64,000 nucleotides of DNA from Geothrix terrae (GTDB lineage Bacteria; Acidobacteriota; Holophagae; Holophagales; Holophagaceae). Positions 16,350-25,097 of the stretch are shown in pieces. The translations under genes were made by a program, and so were the position numbers. Below the pieces are notes generated by a model. That model had not been told where the DNA came from and did no database searches. It saw nothing but the letters and a program-made list of their open reading frames with translations. The number at the start of each line of letters is the position of its first letter. The first letter of the stretch is position 1. The stretch covers positions 310,001 through 374,000 of the forward strand of contig NZ_JAKZLA010000001.1 in assembly GCF_022808775.1 (NCBI RefSeq), read 5' to 3'.

Positions 16350-17219
16350 CTACTTTCCACCTTTCCAGACCGCCAGTTCCTTCTCCAGGTTCTCCGTGTA
16401 TTCCTTCGGGGCCTTGCCCTTGGAGAGATCGATGGCCTTCTGGAGCTGGGCGAGGGCTTCGGGCATGTGCTTGGCGTCCTTGTAGATCCGGGCGGCCGTC
16501 TCGTGATTCCAGAAGCTGTCGCCGGCCTTGAGGCTCTTCTCGATCCAGGCCTGGGCCTTCTGGGGCTCGATGCCCTGGGCCTGGCAGTAGGCCGCGGCCT
16601 GGTACCAGGGCACCCAGTCCGAATCCGGCGCCTTCTTCAGCGTGTCCTCCAGATGGGCCCAGTAGATGGCCTTGGTGTCGAACACCACGGGGAAGCTCAC
16701 GCGGAGCTTCTCCCAGCCCAGTTCCACCGTGGCGCTGCCGGTGCCCGCGGGAACCACCCTGTAGTCCAGGTACTCGAGGAAGGGGCCGGCCTGGGGGATG
16801 GCCTCCCAGCGCAGGAGGTCCTCTCCGGCCTGGTACTCGTAGGCGCCCCACTGCTTGGCCTTCTTGTTGAGGATGAGCGTCCAGGCCTTCTCGCCGGGGA
16901 TGGCGAAGAACCCGTAGGTGCCTGCGGGCACGGCCTTCCCGGCCACCTGCGCCGCATGGCTGAGGGTGATCGTGGTGGCGCTGTTGGCGCCGGCGCGCCA
17001 CACCTGGCCGTAGGGCACCAGGCCGCCCCAGATCTGCCGGCCCTTCACGGCGGGCCGCGCGAAGGCGATCTCGATCCTGCTGATGCCGATGTCCTGGGAC
17101 ACCGTGCAGGCGGGGCTCACGCGCAAGGGCGTCAGGCGCACAGGGGCGGGCTTGTCCTGGGCGGCGGACGGAAGGGTGCCGGAAGCGAGGAGCAGGACGG
17201 GGAGGAGGAGGCTACGCAT
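16350..17219 (-). CDS. Secreted DUF2911 domain protein
   Basis: The 289-residue protein has a signal peptide (MRSLLLPVLLLASGTLPSAAQ). A DUF2911 domain follows with the typical RPAVKGRQIWGGLVPYGQVWRAGAN region (about 55-80) and GTYGFFAIPGEKAWTLILNK (about 103-122). The last 100 residues are helical with TPR-like pairs (PEALAQLQKAIDLSKG). It is likely periplasmic; the domain has no known activity. ATG 17219 is used because the signal peptide starts there. Its first codons overlap the stop of the upstream membrane-protein gene by 8 bases, so the two are probably one transcript. Confidence 0.87.
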   Translation of the reverse strand: MRSLLLPVLLLASGTLPSAAQDKPAPVRLTPLRVSPACTVSQDIGISRIEIAFARPAVKGRQIWGGLVPYGQVWRAGANSATTITLSHAAQVAGKAVPAGTYGFFAIPGEKAWTLILNKKAKQWGAYEYQAGEDLLRWEAIPQAGPFLEYLDYRVVPAGTGSATVELGWEKLRVSFPVVFDTKAIYWAHLEDTLKKAPDSDWVPWYQAAAYCQAQGIEPQKAQAWIEKSLKAGDSFWNHETAARIYKDAKHMPEALAQLQKAIDLSKGKAPKEYTENLEKELAVWKGGK

Positions 17220-19140
17220 GGGAATCTCCGGGGAGGCGGCTGTCGAGAGTAGCATTCCGGCGCGGTGGGAGGAGGAATCGTCCCGGATTCCGGTTGAAGG
17301 CCCTGAGGATGTTCCACCAGAGGCGACGGCTTGCCCGGCCGCTGAGATCGCGGGCCCGCAAGGCCGTCCACAGTGCGAGGCCGAAGGATACTGCGAAGTT
17401 CATCACCCCGATGAGGCCGATGCCCAGGAGACTCCAGAGGACATCCGTCCAGACCAGGGATCCCTGGAACCAGAGCGTGGTGGCGCCCAGGGCCAGCGAG
17501 GCCGCCTGCAGCGTGACATGGCGGACCTCGACATGGATCCCGGCGAAGGCGAAGGCCATGGGCACGAAGACCAGCAGGCCGCCCAGGGCCGTGTAGCCCG
17601 CGAACCCCGCCAGGTGGTTCTGGATGAAGCGGCCCAGGGCGTCGGCCCTGTGCGCCCCCAGCCAGGAACGGATCCGGTGATTCTGGGCCAGGGCTTCCGG
17701 CAGGCAGCGGTAGGCGCTCCAGTTGGCGGTCCAACCGGCCGCGAGGCTGGAGAGCCAGAGCAGCACGCCCGTGAGGGCCGCGAAGACCAGGGTCCAGCCA
17801 TGGAACGGGTGGGTGCCCCGCAGGCTGTGGAGGGCGGATTCCTGGCCCAGGGGGGCGTGCCCCGTCAGCCAGGCCCAGGCTGCCACGAGGCCCACGGCCA
17901 CAGGCATGGTGGCCAGCACATTGCCCAGGGTGGCGATGACCTGGGTGCGGGTGATGGCCGCCACCAGTTCGATCTCCTTCGCCTGGCCATCATTCGCCTC
18001 CAGGGCATGGGCCAGGGCCGCGGCCGTCATGGCCGGCTGCTTCGACGCCAGGCTGAAGCCCAGGAGCTGCATGGCGCAGAAGCTCACCGCGTAGTTGGCC
18101 GTCAAGGTGAGGCCGGAGAGCAGGGGCGCCATGGCCAGGGCGGAGAGGCCGATCTTGAACAGGGCCGTGCCCGCCGTGAGGAGGCCGCCACCCGCCGCCG
18201 ACCGTCCCATGGCCCACCACTCGGACCGGTCCCGGGCGATGTAGTGCTCTCCGGTCTCGCCCGTGTGCTCCACGACCTTGCGGGCCAGGCGCTTGACGGT
18301 GGTGCGCAGGAGGGACAGCAACCCATGCTGCGCGGCGCTGCCCCGCACCAGCTCGGCGGCGAAAGCCGCGCCATCCCCTCGGCCCGCCGCGAAATCGAGG
18401 ATCTGGCCGATCCGCGCCAACTGGGCCTCCAGCAGCTCCAGCCGGAACACCAGATCCGTGGAGACGCCCCGCTCGTCAAGCTGGGCATGGGCCTCGGCCA
18501 GGGTGGCGATGCAGGCCGACCAGCAAGCCTCCCAGGCGGCCCGGGCAGCGGGATCGCGAGGCTGTTCCCCGGCGTCGTGGACCACCCGTGTGAGGTGGAA
18601 GAAGGGAGAATCGGCGTCGCTGCCCTCGGGGTCCAAGGCCAGCAGATCGCGGGACAGGCCCACGGCGGCCGCCCGATGGGCCAGCAGGCGGGCCGCATGG
18701 GCCCAGATGTCCGGAGGAGGCGTCAACAGGGGGGCCCAGAGGCTTTTGAGATCCGTGGGCAGGCCTTCCACCCAGGCGGCATCCTCCTCATCCAGATCCA
18801 GGCGGTCCACCAGCGCGTAGAGGTCTCCTTCGGGATCGAGACGGGGGATGATCCGGTCCACGATCCGCAGGAATCCCTCGCCCATCAGGGTGGTACGGTC
18901 CGGCAGTCCCGTTTCGGCGAGGAGACGGATGGCCGACGCGTGATTCCAGGCATCGGAAAGCGGGCCCGTGAGCCCCCGGAAGACAAGCGCCCCGTGGAGC
19001 CGCCGCAGCCGTGTGGTGCGCCGGGGCTCTCCGTCCACCGAGCTCACTGGCGAGGCTTCCAACAGCCACCGCAGCAGCTGCTCCAGGTTCGGTGCGCCGC
19101 CGGTCAGGAGTTGGTCCAGCCTGGGGTCGGACAGGGGCAT
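17212..19140 (-). CDS. Membrane protein of the so-called site-specific recombinase (Gcr) family
   Basis: This 642-residue protein has a soluble helical N-terminal half (to about residue 320). Six or more TM helices follow (AAGGGLLTAGTALFKIGLSA, LTLTANYAVSFCAMQLLGF, ATMPVAVGLVAAWAWL, LVFAALTGVLLWLSSLAAG, YTALGGLLVFVPMAFAFAG, LLGIGLIGVMNFAVSFGLAL). This matches the family annotated after gonococcal Gcr. Despite the name, there is no recombinase catalytic motif, and the topology argues for a membrane role. ATG 19140 is chosen; ATG 19170 would add ten residues. It heads a short unit with the DUF2911 gene. Confidence 0.78.
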   Translation of the reverse strand: MPLSDPRLDQLLTGGAPNLEQLLRWLLEASPVSSVDGEPRRTTRLRRLHGALVFRGLTGPLSDAWNHASAIRLLAETGLPDRTTLMGEGFLRIVDRIIPRLDPEGDLYALVDRLDLDEEDAAWVEGLPTDLKSLWAPLLTPPPDIWAHAARLLAHRAAAVGLSRDLLALDPEGSDADSPFFHLTRVVHDAGEQPRDPAARAAWEACWSACIATLAEAHAQLDERGVSTDLVFRLELLEAQLARIGQILDFAAGRGDGAAFAAELVRGSAAQHGLLSLLRTTVKRLARKVVEHTGETGEHYIARDRSEWWAMGRSAAGGGLLTAGTALFKIGLSALAMAPLLSGLTLTANYAVSFCAMQLLGFSLASKQPAMTAAALAHALEANDGQAKEIELVAAITRTQVIATLGNVLATMPVAVGLVAAWAWLTGHAPLGQESALHSLRGTHPFHGWTLVFAALTGVLLWLSSLAAGWTANWSAYRCLPEALAQNHRIRSWLGAHRADALGRFIQNHLAGFAGYTALGGLLVFVPMAFAFAGIHVEVRHVTLQAASLALGATTLWFQGSLVWTDVLWSLLGIGLIGVMNFAVSFGLALWTALRARDLSGRASRRLWWNILRAFNRNPGRFLLPPRRNATLDSRLPGDSHA

Positions 19141-19174
19141 CGGGACTCCGAGGAGCCCCCAGGGTGGCACACCC

Positions 19175-19669
19175 CTAGAATCCGGGCTTCGTCCGATTGG
19201 ACGAGGTGCGACTAGTCTGGTTCAGGAACTGCTGCACTGCTTTGGGATCCACCGTCGCGGGAGTGCCGGACCAGGGCTGGGATGGGCGCAGCATGAGCAG
19301 CATGTCCTCGGGGCAGCCCACCTGTTCGTAGATGCGCTCCACCTTCGCCGCCAGCTGTGCGGCGGTGCATTCCCCCGCCAGGGCCTGGCGCAGGAGGGCC
19401 TCTCGCCAGCGATCCTGGGCGCGGGACCAGCCCGTGCTCCCGGGCCGGGGCGTCCTGCCCACCGCCTCGGCGCAGGCCGCCCAGAGGTGGGCCTCGAAGG
19501 TCCGGAGGGCCTCCCCTCCCAACAGGCGCAGGCGGCTGGCGGCGGGGCCTTCGCCCACCACCCAGGCCTGGATTTCGGTGGCTTCGAGGAGTCCGAAGTC
19601 GTGGCCGGTGACGATGTCGTCCCAGCCGGGCTCGCCATGGCAGGTGCGGAAGGCGTCGAAGGCGCTCAT
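19175..19669 (-). CDS. Hypothetical protein
   Basis: This 164-residue soluble protein starts FDAFRTCHGEPGWDDIVTGHDFGLLEATEIQAWV, given here by its landmarks FRTCHGEPGWDDI and HDFGLLEATEIQ. It has a mostly helical middle and a disordered Ser/Thr/Asn-rich end. I do not recognise the family. It is downstream of the ureohydrolase gene on the same strand (7-base gap) and 34 bases upstream of the membrane-protein start. It may therefore be part of the 21821-17212 run of minus-strand genes. Confidence 0.7.
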   Translation of the reverse strand: MSAFDAFRTCHGEPGWDDIVTGHDFGLLEATEIQAWVVGEGPAASRLRLLGGEALRTFEAHLWAACAEAVGRTPRPGSTGWSRAQDRWREALLRQALAGECTAAQLAAKVERIYEQVGCPEDMLLMLRPSQPWSGTPATVDPKAVQQFLNQTSRTSSNRTKPGF

Positions 19670-19676
19670 GGGGACC

Positions 19677-20615
19677 TCAGGCGAGGAGGTGGAGGGCGAG
19701 GTGGGCGGCGATCCGGGCGCTGGCCTCCGCGCCGTCCAGCATGGGAGCCAATTCCATGAGGTCCGCGCCCACCCAGGGTTCGCTCCACAGGCGGCTGGCC
19801 TGGATGAGGCGCACGGTCTCCTCGAAGCTGAGGCCGCCGGGGACCGGCTCCGCCACCGCGGGCACGAGTACGGGATCGAGGGCGTCCAGGTCCAGGCTCA
19901 GGTAGGCGGGACCCCGGCCCACGGCGGCGATATCGGCGGCCAGACGCGAGGCCAGGCGCGGGTCCCGCAGGTCCGCAGGCGTCCACATCCGCACCCCGGC
20001 GGCCTGGAGATAGGCCAGCTCACCGTCGTCGAACCGGGGCGCGCGCAGGCCTCCCTGCACCACCCGCCCCGGATCGAGCAGGCCTTCCTCGAGGGCTTGC
20101 CGGACCCAGGTGCCGTGATGGAGATCCGTGCCCCAGGCGGCGCCATCCGCGGCGTCCGGGTGGGCATCCAGGTGCAGGAGGCCCAGGGGACCGTGCTGGA
20201 GCGCCAGGGCCCGGAGGGCCCCGAGCGTGAGGCTGTGGTCGCCGCCCAGCATCAACGTGCGGCAGCCGGTCATGGCCCAGGCGCCCACGGTGGCCTGGAC
20301 GGTCTCGATGGCCTCGGCCAGGGAGAAGGGCAGGGTGGGGATGTTGCCTCCATCCAGCCATCCGTGGGCGGCGCCGGGGCCCAGAAGGGGCCGTCCCTCG
20401 CGGAGATGGTCGGGCATGGGGTGGGTCCCGAGGCCCATGGAGGCCGCCCGCATGGCCCAGGGGCCCAGGCGGGCGCCCGGGCGGTTGATCACGCCGGCGT
20501 CGCAGGGAACCCCCAGCACCACGCCCGTGGCTGGCTGCGGGTCAAGGACGAGGGGCAGGCCCAGGAAGGGCGTGAGCCCCGTGCGGAGGCCCTGCATGAG
20601 GACGTCAGTGGACAT
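19677..20615 (-). CDS. Ureohydrolase (arginase/agmatinase/formiminoglutamase family)
   Basis: The 312-residue protein carries the three manganese-binding blocks: GGDHSLT (about 118-124), LHLDAHPDA (about 141-149) and SLDLDALDP (about 228-236). It also has an acidic EPVPGG segment. By family it hydrolyses a guanidino or formimino compound to an amine and urea or formamide. Agmatinase and formiminoglutamase cannot be separated by eye; no hut or spe genes are adjacent. The start at ATG 20615 overlaps the acyltransferase stop by 11 bases, so they are co-translated. Confidence 0.9.
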   Translation of the reverse strand: MSTDVLMQGLRTGLTPFLGLPLVLDPQPATGVVLGVPCDAGVINRPGARLGPWAMRAASMGLGTHPMPDHLREGRPLLGPGAAHGWLDGGNIPTLPFSLAEAIETVQATVGAWAMTGCRTLMLGGDHSLTLGALRALALQHGPLGLLHLDAHPDAADGAAWGTDLHHGTWVRQALEEGLLDPGRVVQGGLRAPRFDDGELAYLQAAGVRMWTPADLRDPRLASRLAADIAAVGRGPAYLSLDLDALDPVLVPAVAEPVPGGLSFEETVRLIQASRLWSEPWVGADLMELAPMLDGAEASARIAAHLALHLLA

Positions 20616-21285
20616 GGCCGCTCCGGGGTTCGAGGGTCGTGCGGAAGGCGGCGATCCACTGGTTCGGATCCTTGAACCCGGCCGGATGCAGAGGCGGCTC
20701 AGCCACCACGGTGAGGGGCGTGCGCGTGGTAAAGAGGGTGCGGAGGTGTGGCAGCAGGGTCTCGTCGCCAGTCCACGGGTAGTGGGGAGCCGGGCTGCTG
20801 AGGCGGAAGGGCTGGGCGGGCAGACCCAGGTCGTAGGCGGCGCGCAGGCCCCCTTCGTAGAACGGTGCCAGGCGCTCGCCCCGGGTCGTGGTGCCCTCCG
20901 GGAAGAGCAGCATGTCCCGGCCTTCCCGCAGCGAGGCGGCGAAGCAGGCCAGGGCCGCCGCCCGGCTGGCGGCGTCGTCCCGATCTACGAAGTGGATGCC
21001 GGATTTTCGCGCCCAGCGGCCGATGAGTGGGTAGCCGGCGACCTCGCCCTTGGCGATGGTGCCCATGGGGCGGAGGCTCATGAGGGCCACGGGATCCACC
21101 CAACTGAGATGGTTGGCCACCCAGAGGGGGATGTCTCTCCTGGGATATCCCGCCACCTCGAGGTCTACGCCCAGGGCTGGAAGGAGCCTGCGCGCCCAGC
21201 GGTGCATGCCGGGCTGCGGCTCCGACCCGGCCGCCAGCCGGGGCAGCAGGGCGAATGTCGGCCAGAGGACGCCGGCCCAGCTCAC
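20605..21285 (-). CDS. 1-acyl-sn-glycerol-3-phosphate acyltransferase (PlsC-like)
   Basis: The 226-residue protein shows the HX4D motif in NHLSWVDP (about residues 58-65), FVDRDD (about 98) and FPEGTTTRG (about 126-134), the standard PlsC blocks. By family it acylates lysophosphatidate at sn-2 on the inner membrane face. The start is GTG 21285, sharing one base with the acetyltransferase stop (TAGTG). The coupling with a GNAT protein and a ureohydrolase is not an obvious pathway. It could also be a lyso-ornithine-lipid acyltransferase, which has the same motifs. Confidence 0.88.
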   Translation of the reverse strand: MSWAGVLWPTFALLPRLAAGSEPQPGMHRWARRLLPALGVDLEVAGYPRRDIPLWVANHLSWVDPVALMSLRPMGTIAKGEVAGYPLIGRWARKSGIHFVDRDDAASRAAALACFAASLREGRDMLLFPEGTTTRGERLAPFYEGGLRAAYDLGLPAQPFRLSSPAPHYPWTGDETLLPHLRTLFTTRTPLTVVAEPPLHPAGFKDPNQWIAAFRTTLEPRSGHVH

Positions 21286-21821
21286 TAGCTCACCAGCTTC
21301 AGGCGGGTGTAGCGGGCTCGGACGCGCTCCAGGTCCTCGCGGGTGATGGCGGACCAGAGCCGGGTGTCGCCGGGGGCGTAGTAGTCATGCACCTCGGCCA
21401 CCACCCGGGCGCCCAGGGCGTGGTGCACGCTGCGGGCATCGTCGTTGCCGGGTTCCACGAGGAAGCGGCACTCCTCCACGTTCTCCTGGAGCAGCTTGGC
21501 CACCATGGCGCGGATGAGCAGATAGTTCACCCGGCCCTTCTGGAAGTCGGGATGCACGGCCAGCGTGGCGCAGTAGACCGTGGTCCCCTTCACGAAGTTG
21601 AGGACGTAGCCCACGGGCCGGTCGCCGTCCATGGCCAGGAAACACCAGTCGCCGTAGAGCTCGGTGCAGAGGCGCAGGTAGTGGGGGCACAGCTGGCCAG
21701 CCCCGTCCCCGGACCAGATCTCGGACTCGAGGCGCTGGAGGTGGGCGAAGTCGGCGCTGCCGAGCGGCCGGACGGTGTAGCGGGCGCCTTCGGGATGAGG
21801 GCTGAGGGTCGCGATGGTCAT
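21285..21821 (-). CDS. GNAT family N-acetyltransferase
   Basis: The 178-residue protein has a GNAT core: YTVRPLGSADFAHLQRLE at the N-terminus, then VGYVLNF and CATLAVHPDFQKGRVNYLLI (acetyl-CoA loop, with QKGRVN in place of QGKGIG). The end of the core is CRFLVEPGNDDARSVHHALGARVV. The substrate is unknown. It heads a tightly overlapping group with the PlsC-like and ureohydrolase genes. The 90 bases between it and the phosphate transporter stop hold a 6-bp hairpin at 21881-21898 and no gene. Confidence 0.86.
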   Translation of the reverse strand: MTIATLSPHPEGARYTVRPLGSADFAHLQRLESEIWSGDGAGQLCPHYLRLCTELYGDWCFLAMDGDRPVGYVLNFVKGTTVYCATLAVHPDFQKGRVNYLLIRAMVAKLLQENVEECRFLVEPGNDDARSVHHALGARVVAEVHDYYAPGDTRLWSAITREDLERVRARYTRLKLVS

Positions 21822-21880
21822 GGCGGGCCTCCCTGGTGTCGGAACCAGGATCGGAGGCGGTCATGACGGGCCTGCGAAGG

Positions 21881-21898
21881 CGCGGCGATTTTGCCGCG
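21881..21898 (-). terminator. Short GC hairpin downstream of the Pit gene
   Basis: CGCGGC (21881-21886) pairs with GCCGCG (21893-21898) around a 6-base loop. It lies 14 bases past the Pit gene stop on the minus strand. No T run follows, so termination is only possible. Confidence 0.35.
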
Positions 21899-21911
21899 AC
21901 ATTCCTGCGGA

Positions 21912-22919
21912 TCAGAAGAACGGCGCCAGCAACTTGAGGAAACCCGCGGCGAGCAGGGCGCTGATGGGGATGGTGAGCACCCAGGCCACGACGATATTTC
22001 CAGCCACGCCCCAACGCACGGCGGAGACGTTCATGCTGGCGCCCACGCCCATGATGGCGCCGCTGATCACGTGGGTGGTGCTGACCGGAATGCCCATGTG
22101 GGCGGTGGCGAAGAGGACGATGGCCGAGGCCGTCTCCGCGGCGAACCCATGGATGGGCCTCAGCTTGACGATCTTGGCGCCCATGGTGCGGATGATCTTC
22201 CACCCGCCGGACATGGTGCCGAGGCCCATGGCCGTGGCGCAGGCGAGCTTGACCCAGATGGGGACGTCGACCTTTACGCCATGGGTGTGGAGTTTCCCGT
22301 AAGTGATGAGGGCCAGGGCGATGATGCCCATGGCCTTCTGCGCGTCGTTGGTGCCGTGGGTGAAGGCCATGGCGCCGGCGGAGACCAGCTGGAGCTTCCG
22401 GAACGCCAGGTTGACGCGGTGTCCGGCCGTATGACGCACGATCCACAGGATGACGATGATGAGGAGCATGGCGATGAAGAAGCCGACCACGGGGCTCACG
22501 ATGAGGAAGGTTCCGACTTCTTCGAGCTTGGCGGTGTGGAGGGCGCCGCGCCCCGCCTGGGCGACCACGGCGCCGGCAAGACCACCGACGAGCGCATGGC
22601 TGGAACTGGAAGGGATGCCGAAATACCAGGTGATGAGGTTCCAGACGATGGCGGACAGCAGGGCCGCCACGATGACAGCGGGCACCACAAACTGGCTGTC
22701 CGCGATGCCCTTGGCGATGGTGGTGGCCACCTGGGTGCCCAGAAGGGCGCCGCCGAAGTTCAGGATGCCCGCCATGAGGATGGCGTTCCGGGCACTGAGC
22801 ACGCCGGTGGAGACGACCGTCGCGATGGCGTTCGCGGTGTCATGGAACCCGTTGATGTAATCAAATACGAGCGCGAGGCCGACGATCAGCACCAGGGCCG
22901 GGATGATGCCTTCGAGCAT
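21912..22919 (-). CDS. pit: Low-affinity inorganic phosphate transporter (PiT family)
   Basis: This 335-residue multi-helix membrane protein shows both inverted PiT signatures. The first is FDYINGFHDTANAIATVVST (about 19-38), with FGGALLGTQVA close after it; the second is AFTHGTNDAQKAMGIIAL (about 189-206). GGWKIIRTMG and PVSTTHVISGAIMGVG follow. It is a H+- or Na+-coupled phosphate (often metal-phosphate) carrier. It lies 12 bases downstream of the DUF47 gene, its usual partner, behind a candidate PhoB site at 23624. High-affinity Pst genes lie nearby. Confidence 0.95.
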   Translation of the reverse strand: MLEGIIPALVLIVGLALVFDYINGFHDTANAIATVVSTGVLSARNAILMAGILNFGGALLGTQVATTIAKGIADSQFVVPAVIVAALLSAIVWNLITWYFGIPSSSSHALVGGLAGAVVAQAGRGALHTAKLEEVGTFLIVSPVVGFFIAMLLIIVILWIVRHTAGHRVNLAFRKLQLVSAGAMAFTHGTNDAQKAMGIIALALITYGKLHTHGVKVDVPIWVKLACATAMGLGTMSGGWKIIRTMGAKIVKLRPIHGFAAETASAIVLFATAHMGIPVSTTHVISGAIMGVGASMNVSAVRWGVAGNIVVAWVLTIPISALLAAGFLKLLAPFF

Positions 22920-22931
22920 GGTGGCTCCGGC

Positions 22932-23579
22932 CTACGCGTTCTTCATGACGGTGGAGCCGATGACCTTGGCCACCAGCTCGATCTTGTCGGTGGCGTCCTC
23001 GATCTTTTCGAGCATTTCCTTCCACTTCACGAGCTCGATGGGATCCTTGGGATCCTGGAAGATCTGGGCCAGGCCCGCGTGATAGATGGAGTCGGCCTTG
23101 TTCTCCAGGGCGTGGACCCGGCGGATGCGGTCCCCGATCTCCTTCTGGTTGGACATGTTGCGCAGGGACCGGGTGAGGTGGAGGATCTCACCGGCGCCTT
23201 CCACGATGATGGAGCTGATCTCCGTGACGGCGGGCATCACATGGCTGATGCGGTAGAGGATCAGGCGCTCGCAGACCGAATGGATGCGGTCGATCACGTC
23301 GTCGATGGAATGCGCCAGGGCCAGGATGTCCTCCCGGTCGATGGGCGTGACGAAGGTGTGGTTCAGGCGGTCGATGATCTCGTGGGTGATGTCGTCGCCG
23401 GCGTGTTCCAGGTCCTTCATCTGCCGGCGCAGCTCCGCGAACCGGTCCGGATCGCCGCTGCGGATCTCACGATCGAATAGCTGCGCCGCTTGGTAGACAT
23501 TGCCCGAAGCGGATTCCAGGAGATCGAAGAAAACCATCTCCCGGGGCTTGAGCCAGCGCATCACGGCATTCAAGGACAT
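22932..23579 (-). CDS. DUF47/PhoU-like phosphate transport regulator
   Basis: The 215-residue all-helical protein matches the DUF47 family (MKDLEHAGDDITHEIIDRLNHTF, PIDREDILALAHSIDDVIDRI, VHALENKADSIYHAGL) with its repeated E/D-containing metal-binding helices. In many bacteria it sits upstream of pit and modulates it. ATG 23579 is preferred over the in-frame start at 23606, which would reach back toward the -10 site. A candidate PhoB box and a -10-like TACAGT lie upstream. Confidence 0.9.
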   Translation of the reverse strand: MSLNAVMRWLKPREMVFFDLLESASGNVYQAAQLFDREIRSGDPDRFAELRRQMKDLEHAGDDITHEIIDRLNHTFVTPIDREDILALAHSIDDVIDRIHSVCERLILYRISHVMPAVTEISSIIVEGAGEILHLTRSLRNMSNQKEIGDRIRRVHALENKADSIYHAGLAQIFQDPKDPIELVKWKEMLEKIEDATDKIELVAKVIGSTVMKNA

Positions 23580-23604
23580 GACCACTCCCACAGATCCGTC
23601 CACC

Positions 23605-23641
23605 ACTGTACCGGTTCCGGGAGTGTAAACGGAGCGTAAAT
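23605..23641 (-). promoter_or_regulatory. Candidate PhoB box and -10 upstream of DUF47-pit
   Basis: Read on the plus strand, TGTAAAC (23624-23630) and CGTAAAT (23635-23641) form a direct repeat with exactly 11-base period. Read on the minus strand toward DUF47, it ends 13 bases before a TACAGT hexamer (23605-23610). A PhoB site replacing the -35 box would look like this. The same layout is upstream of pstS. Confidence 0.55.
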
Positions 23642-23693
23642 TGGCCGCTGGCCGGTGGGTTGTGACCCCGTAGACGGTGTATGGTCAGAAGGC

Positions 23694-25046
23694 ATGGTGG
23701 AACGCAGCTCACATCGCGAGGCGGGGCCCGGCGTGAAGGCCTTCCTCGAGCGCGCCCTCGTCTGCCTGGGGGCCGTGCTGTTCCTGGGTCTGGGGCTGGG
23801 CATGACGGTCCAGAAGGGGGTCTCCGCGCCCTGGGTCCTGGGGCTCGTGGCCACGGTGGCCATGGTGGTCATCCTCATGGCCCGCTGGCAGGTGCGCCTG
23901 GTGGCGGAACCCCTGGGGCGCCTCCTGGGCGGGTCACGGCCCAGCGCCATCGCGGATCTTCCCCAGGCCTGGTCGGCTCTGGAGCAGGAGAACCTGGACC
24001 TCCGGGAGCGCGCGGCCCGCGAAGATCGCCTGCTCCCCGGCATCATGGCCCGGCTCGAGGAGGGGGTGCTGCTGTTCGGGCCCGCGGGCGGCCTGGAGCA
24101 GTTCAACCCGGCGGCCCAGCGGCACCTGGGACTGGGGGCGCCCCTGGACAAGGGGATGGCCGTGGCCGAGGTGTTCCGGGATCCCGACAGCCCTCCAGCG
24201 GTGCAGCGGGCCTACCAGGGGATCCCTTCCGAATGGCGGCTGGCGCGGGCGGGCCGCACGCTCCGGGTGCGGGCCATCCCCTTCGCGCCGGTGGGCAGCA
24301 TCTCCGGCGTGCTGCTGACCGTCGACGATGTGACGAGCCAGGAGGCCCTGGAGACGACCCGTCAGAAGTTCATCTCCAACGTGAGCCACGAGCTGAAGAC
24401 ACCGGTGACGGCCATCCGGATCGCGGCGGAGAACCTGCAGGAGGAGGAGCTGCCGGAGGCGGCCCTGGGTGGGACGCGTTCCATCCTCCGGTCCGTGGAC
24501 CGGCTGGCCATGCTGCTGGGGGATCTGTCGGAACTGAGCCGCATCGAAAGCGGGGCCATGCATCTGGAGCCGGTCCGGCTCGACCTCGCCGCCTTCATCG
24601 CCACGGTGGTGAAGGATCAGCAGGCCCGGCTGGCGGAAGCTTCCGTCCAGTTGGACGTGGACGTCGAAGCCCCGGACGGAGCCACCCTCCTGGCGGACCC
24701 CCTCCGCCTGAGCCAGGTGCTGGAGAACCTCCTATCGAACGCCATCAAGTTCAGCCCGCCCGGAGGTCGCGTGCGGCTCGGCGTCCGTCTCTCGGCCCAA
24801 GGGCAGGTCTGGGAGGTGAGCGACGAGGGGCCGGGCGTTCCGGAGGCGGAGCAGGGGCGCATCTTCGAGCGGTTCTACCGGGCCCAGGCCGCGAAGGCCA
24901 AGCCCGGCACGGGCCTGGGGCTGGCCATCGTGAAGCACCTCTGCCGCCTGATGGGGGGCGAGGTCGCCCTCGAGAGCCGACCGGGAGAAGGGGCCACCTT
25001 CCGGGTGATCCTGCCGCCACAGCCCGGAGAACCTGACCAGGTCTAG
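23694..25046 (+). CDS. phoR: Phosphate-sensing histidine kinase PhoR
   Basis: The 450-residue protein has two TM helices near the N-terminus (about 19-36 and 43-60) with almost no periplasmic part. A PAS-like segment follows (EEGVLLFGPAGGLEQFNPAAQRHLG). The DHp helix carries the phospho-His in FISNVSHELKTPVTAIR. The catalytic domain has the N-box (VLENLLSNAIKF), DEGPGVP and GTGLGLAIVKH. Short TM-PAS kinases beside pst genes are typical PhoR. The ATG at 23694 is used. It points toward phoB on the opposite strand, whereas phoB-phoR are usually in tandem; 51 bases separate the stops. Confidence 0.92.
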   Translation: MVERSSHREAGPGVKAFLERALVCLGAVLFLGLGLGMTVQKGVSAPWVLGLVATVAMVVILMARWQVRLVAEPLGRLLGGSRPSAIADLPQAWSALEQENLDLRERAAREDRLLPGIMARLEEGVLLFGPAGGLEQFNPAAQRHLGLGAPLDKGMAVAEVFRDPDSPPAVQRAYQGIPSEWRLARAGRTLRVRAIPFAPVGSISGVLLTVDDVTSQEALETTRQKFISNVSHELKTPVTAIRIAAENLQEEELPEAALGGTRSILRSVDRLAMLLGDLSELSRIESGAMHLEPVRLDLAAFIATVVKDQQARLAEASVQLDVDVEAPDGATLLADPLRLSQVLENLLSNAIKFSPPGGRVRLGVRLSAQGQVWEVSDEGPGVPEAEQGRIFERFYRAQAAKAKPGTGLGLAIVKHLCRLMGGEVALESRPGEGATFRVILPPQPGEPDQV

Positions 25047-25097
25047 CGGACCAGGTCGAATCCCGGGTTCGCCGTCGCCATGTCCTGCCGGGCCTCC

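Noticed and set aside
21891..23480. 529-codon plus-strand frame over the Pit and DUF47 genes
   Set aside because: The product is Asp/His/Gly-rich and without family features; the minus-strand genes are conserved.
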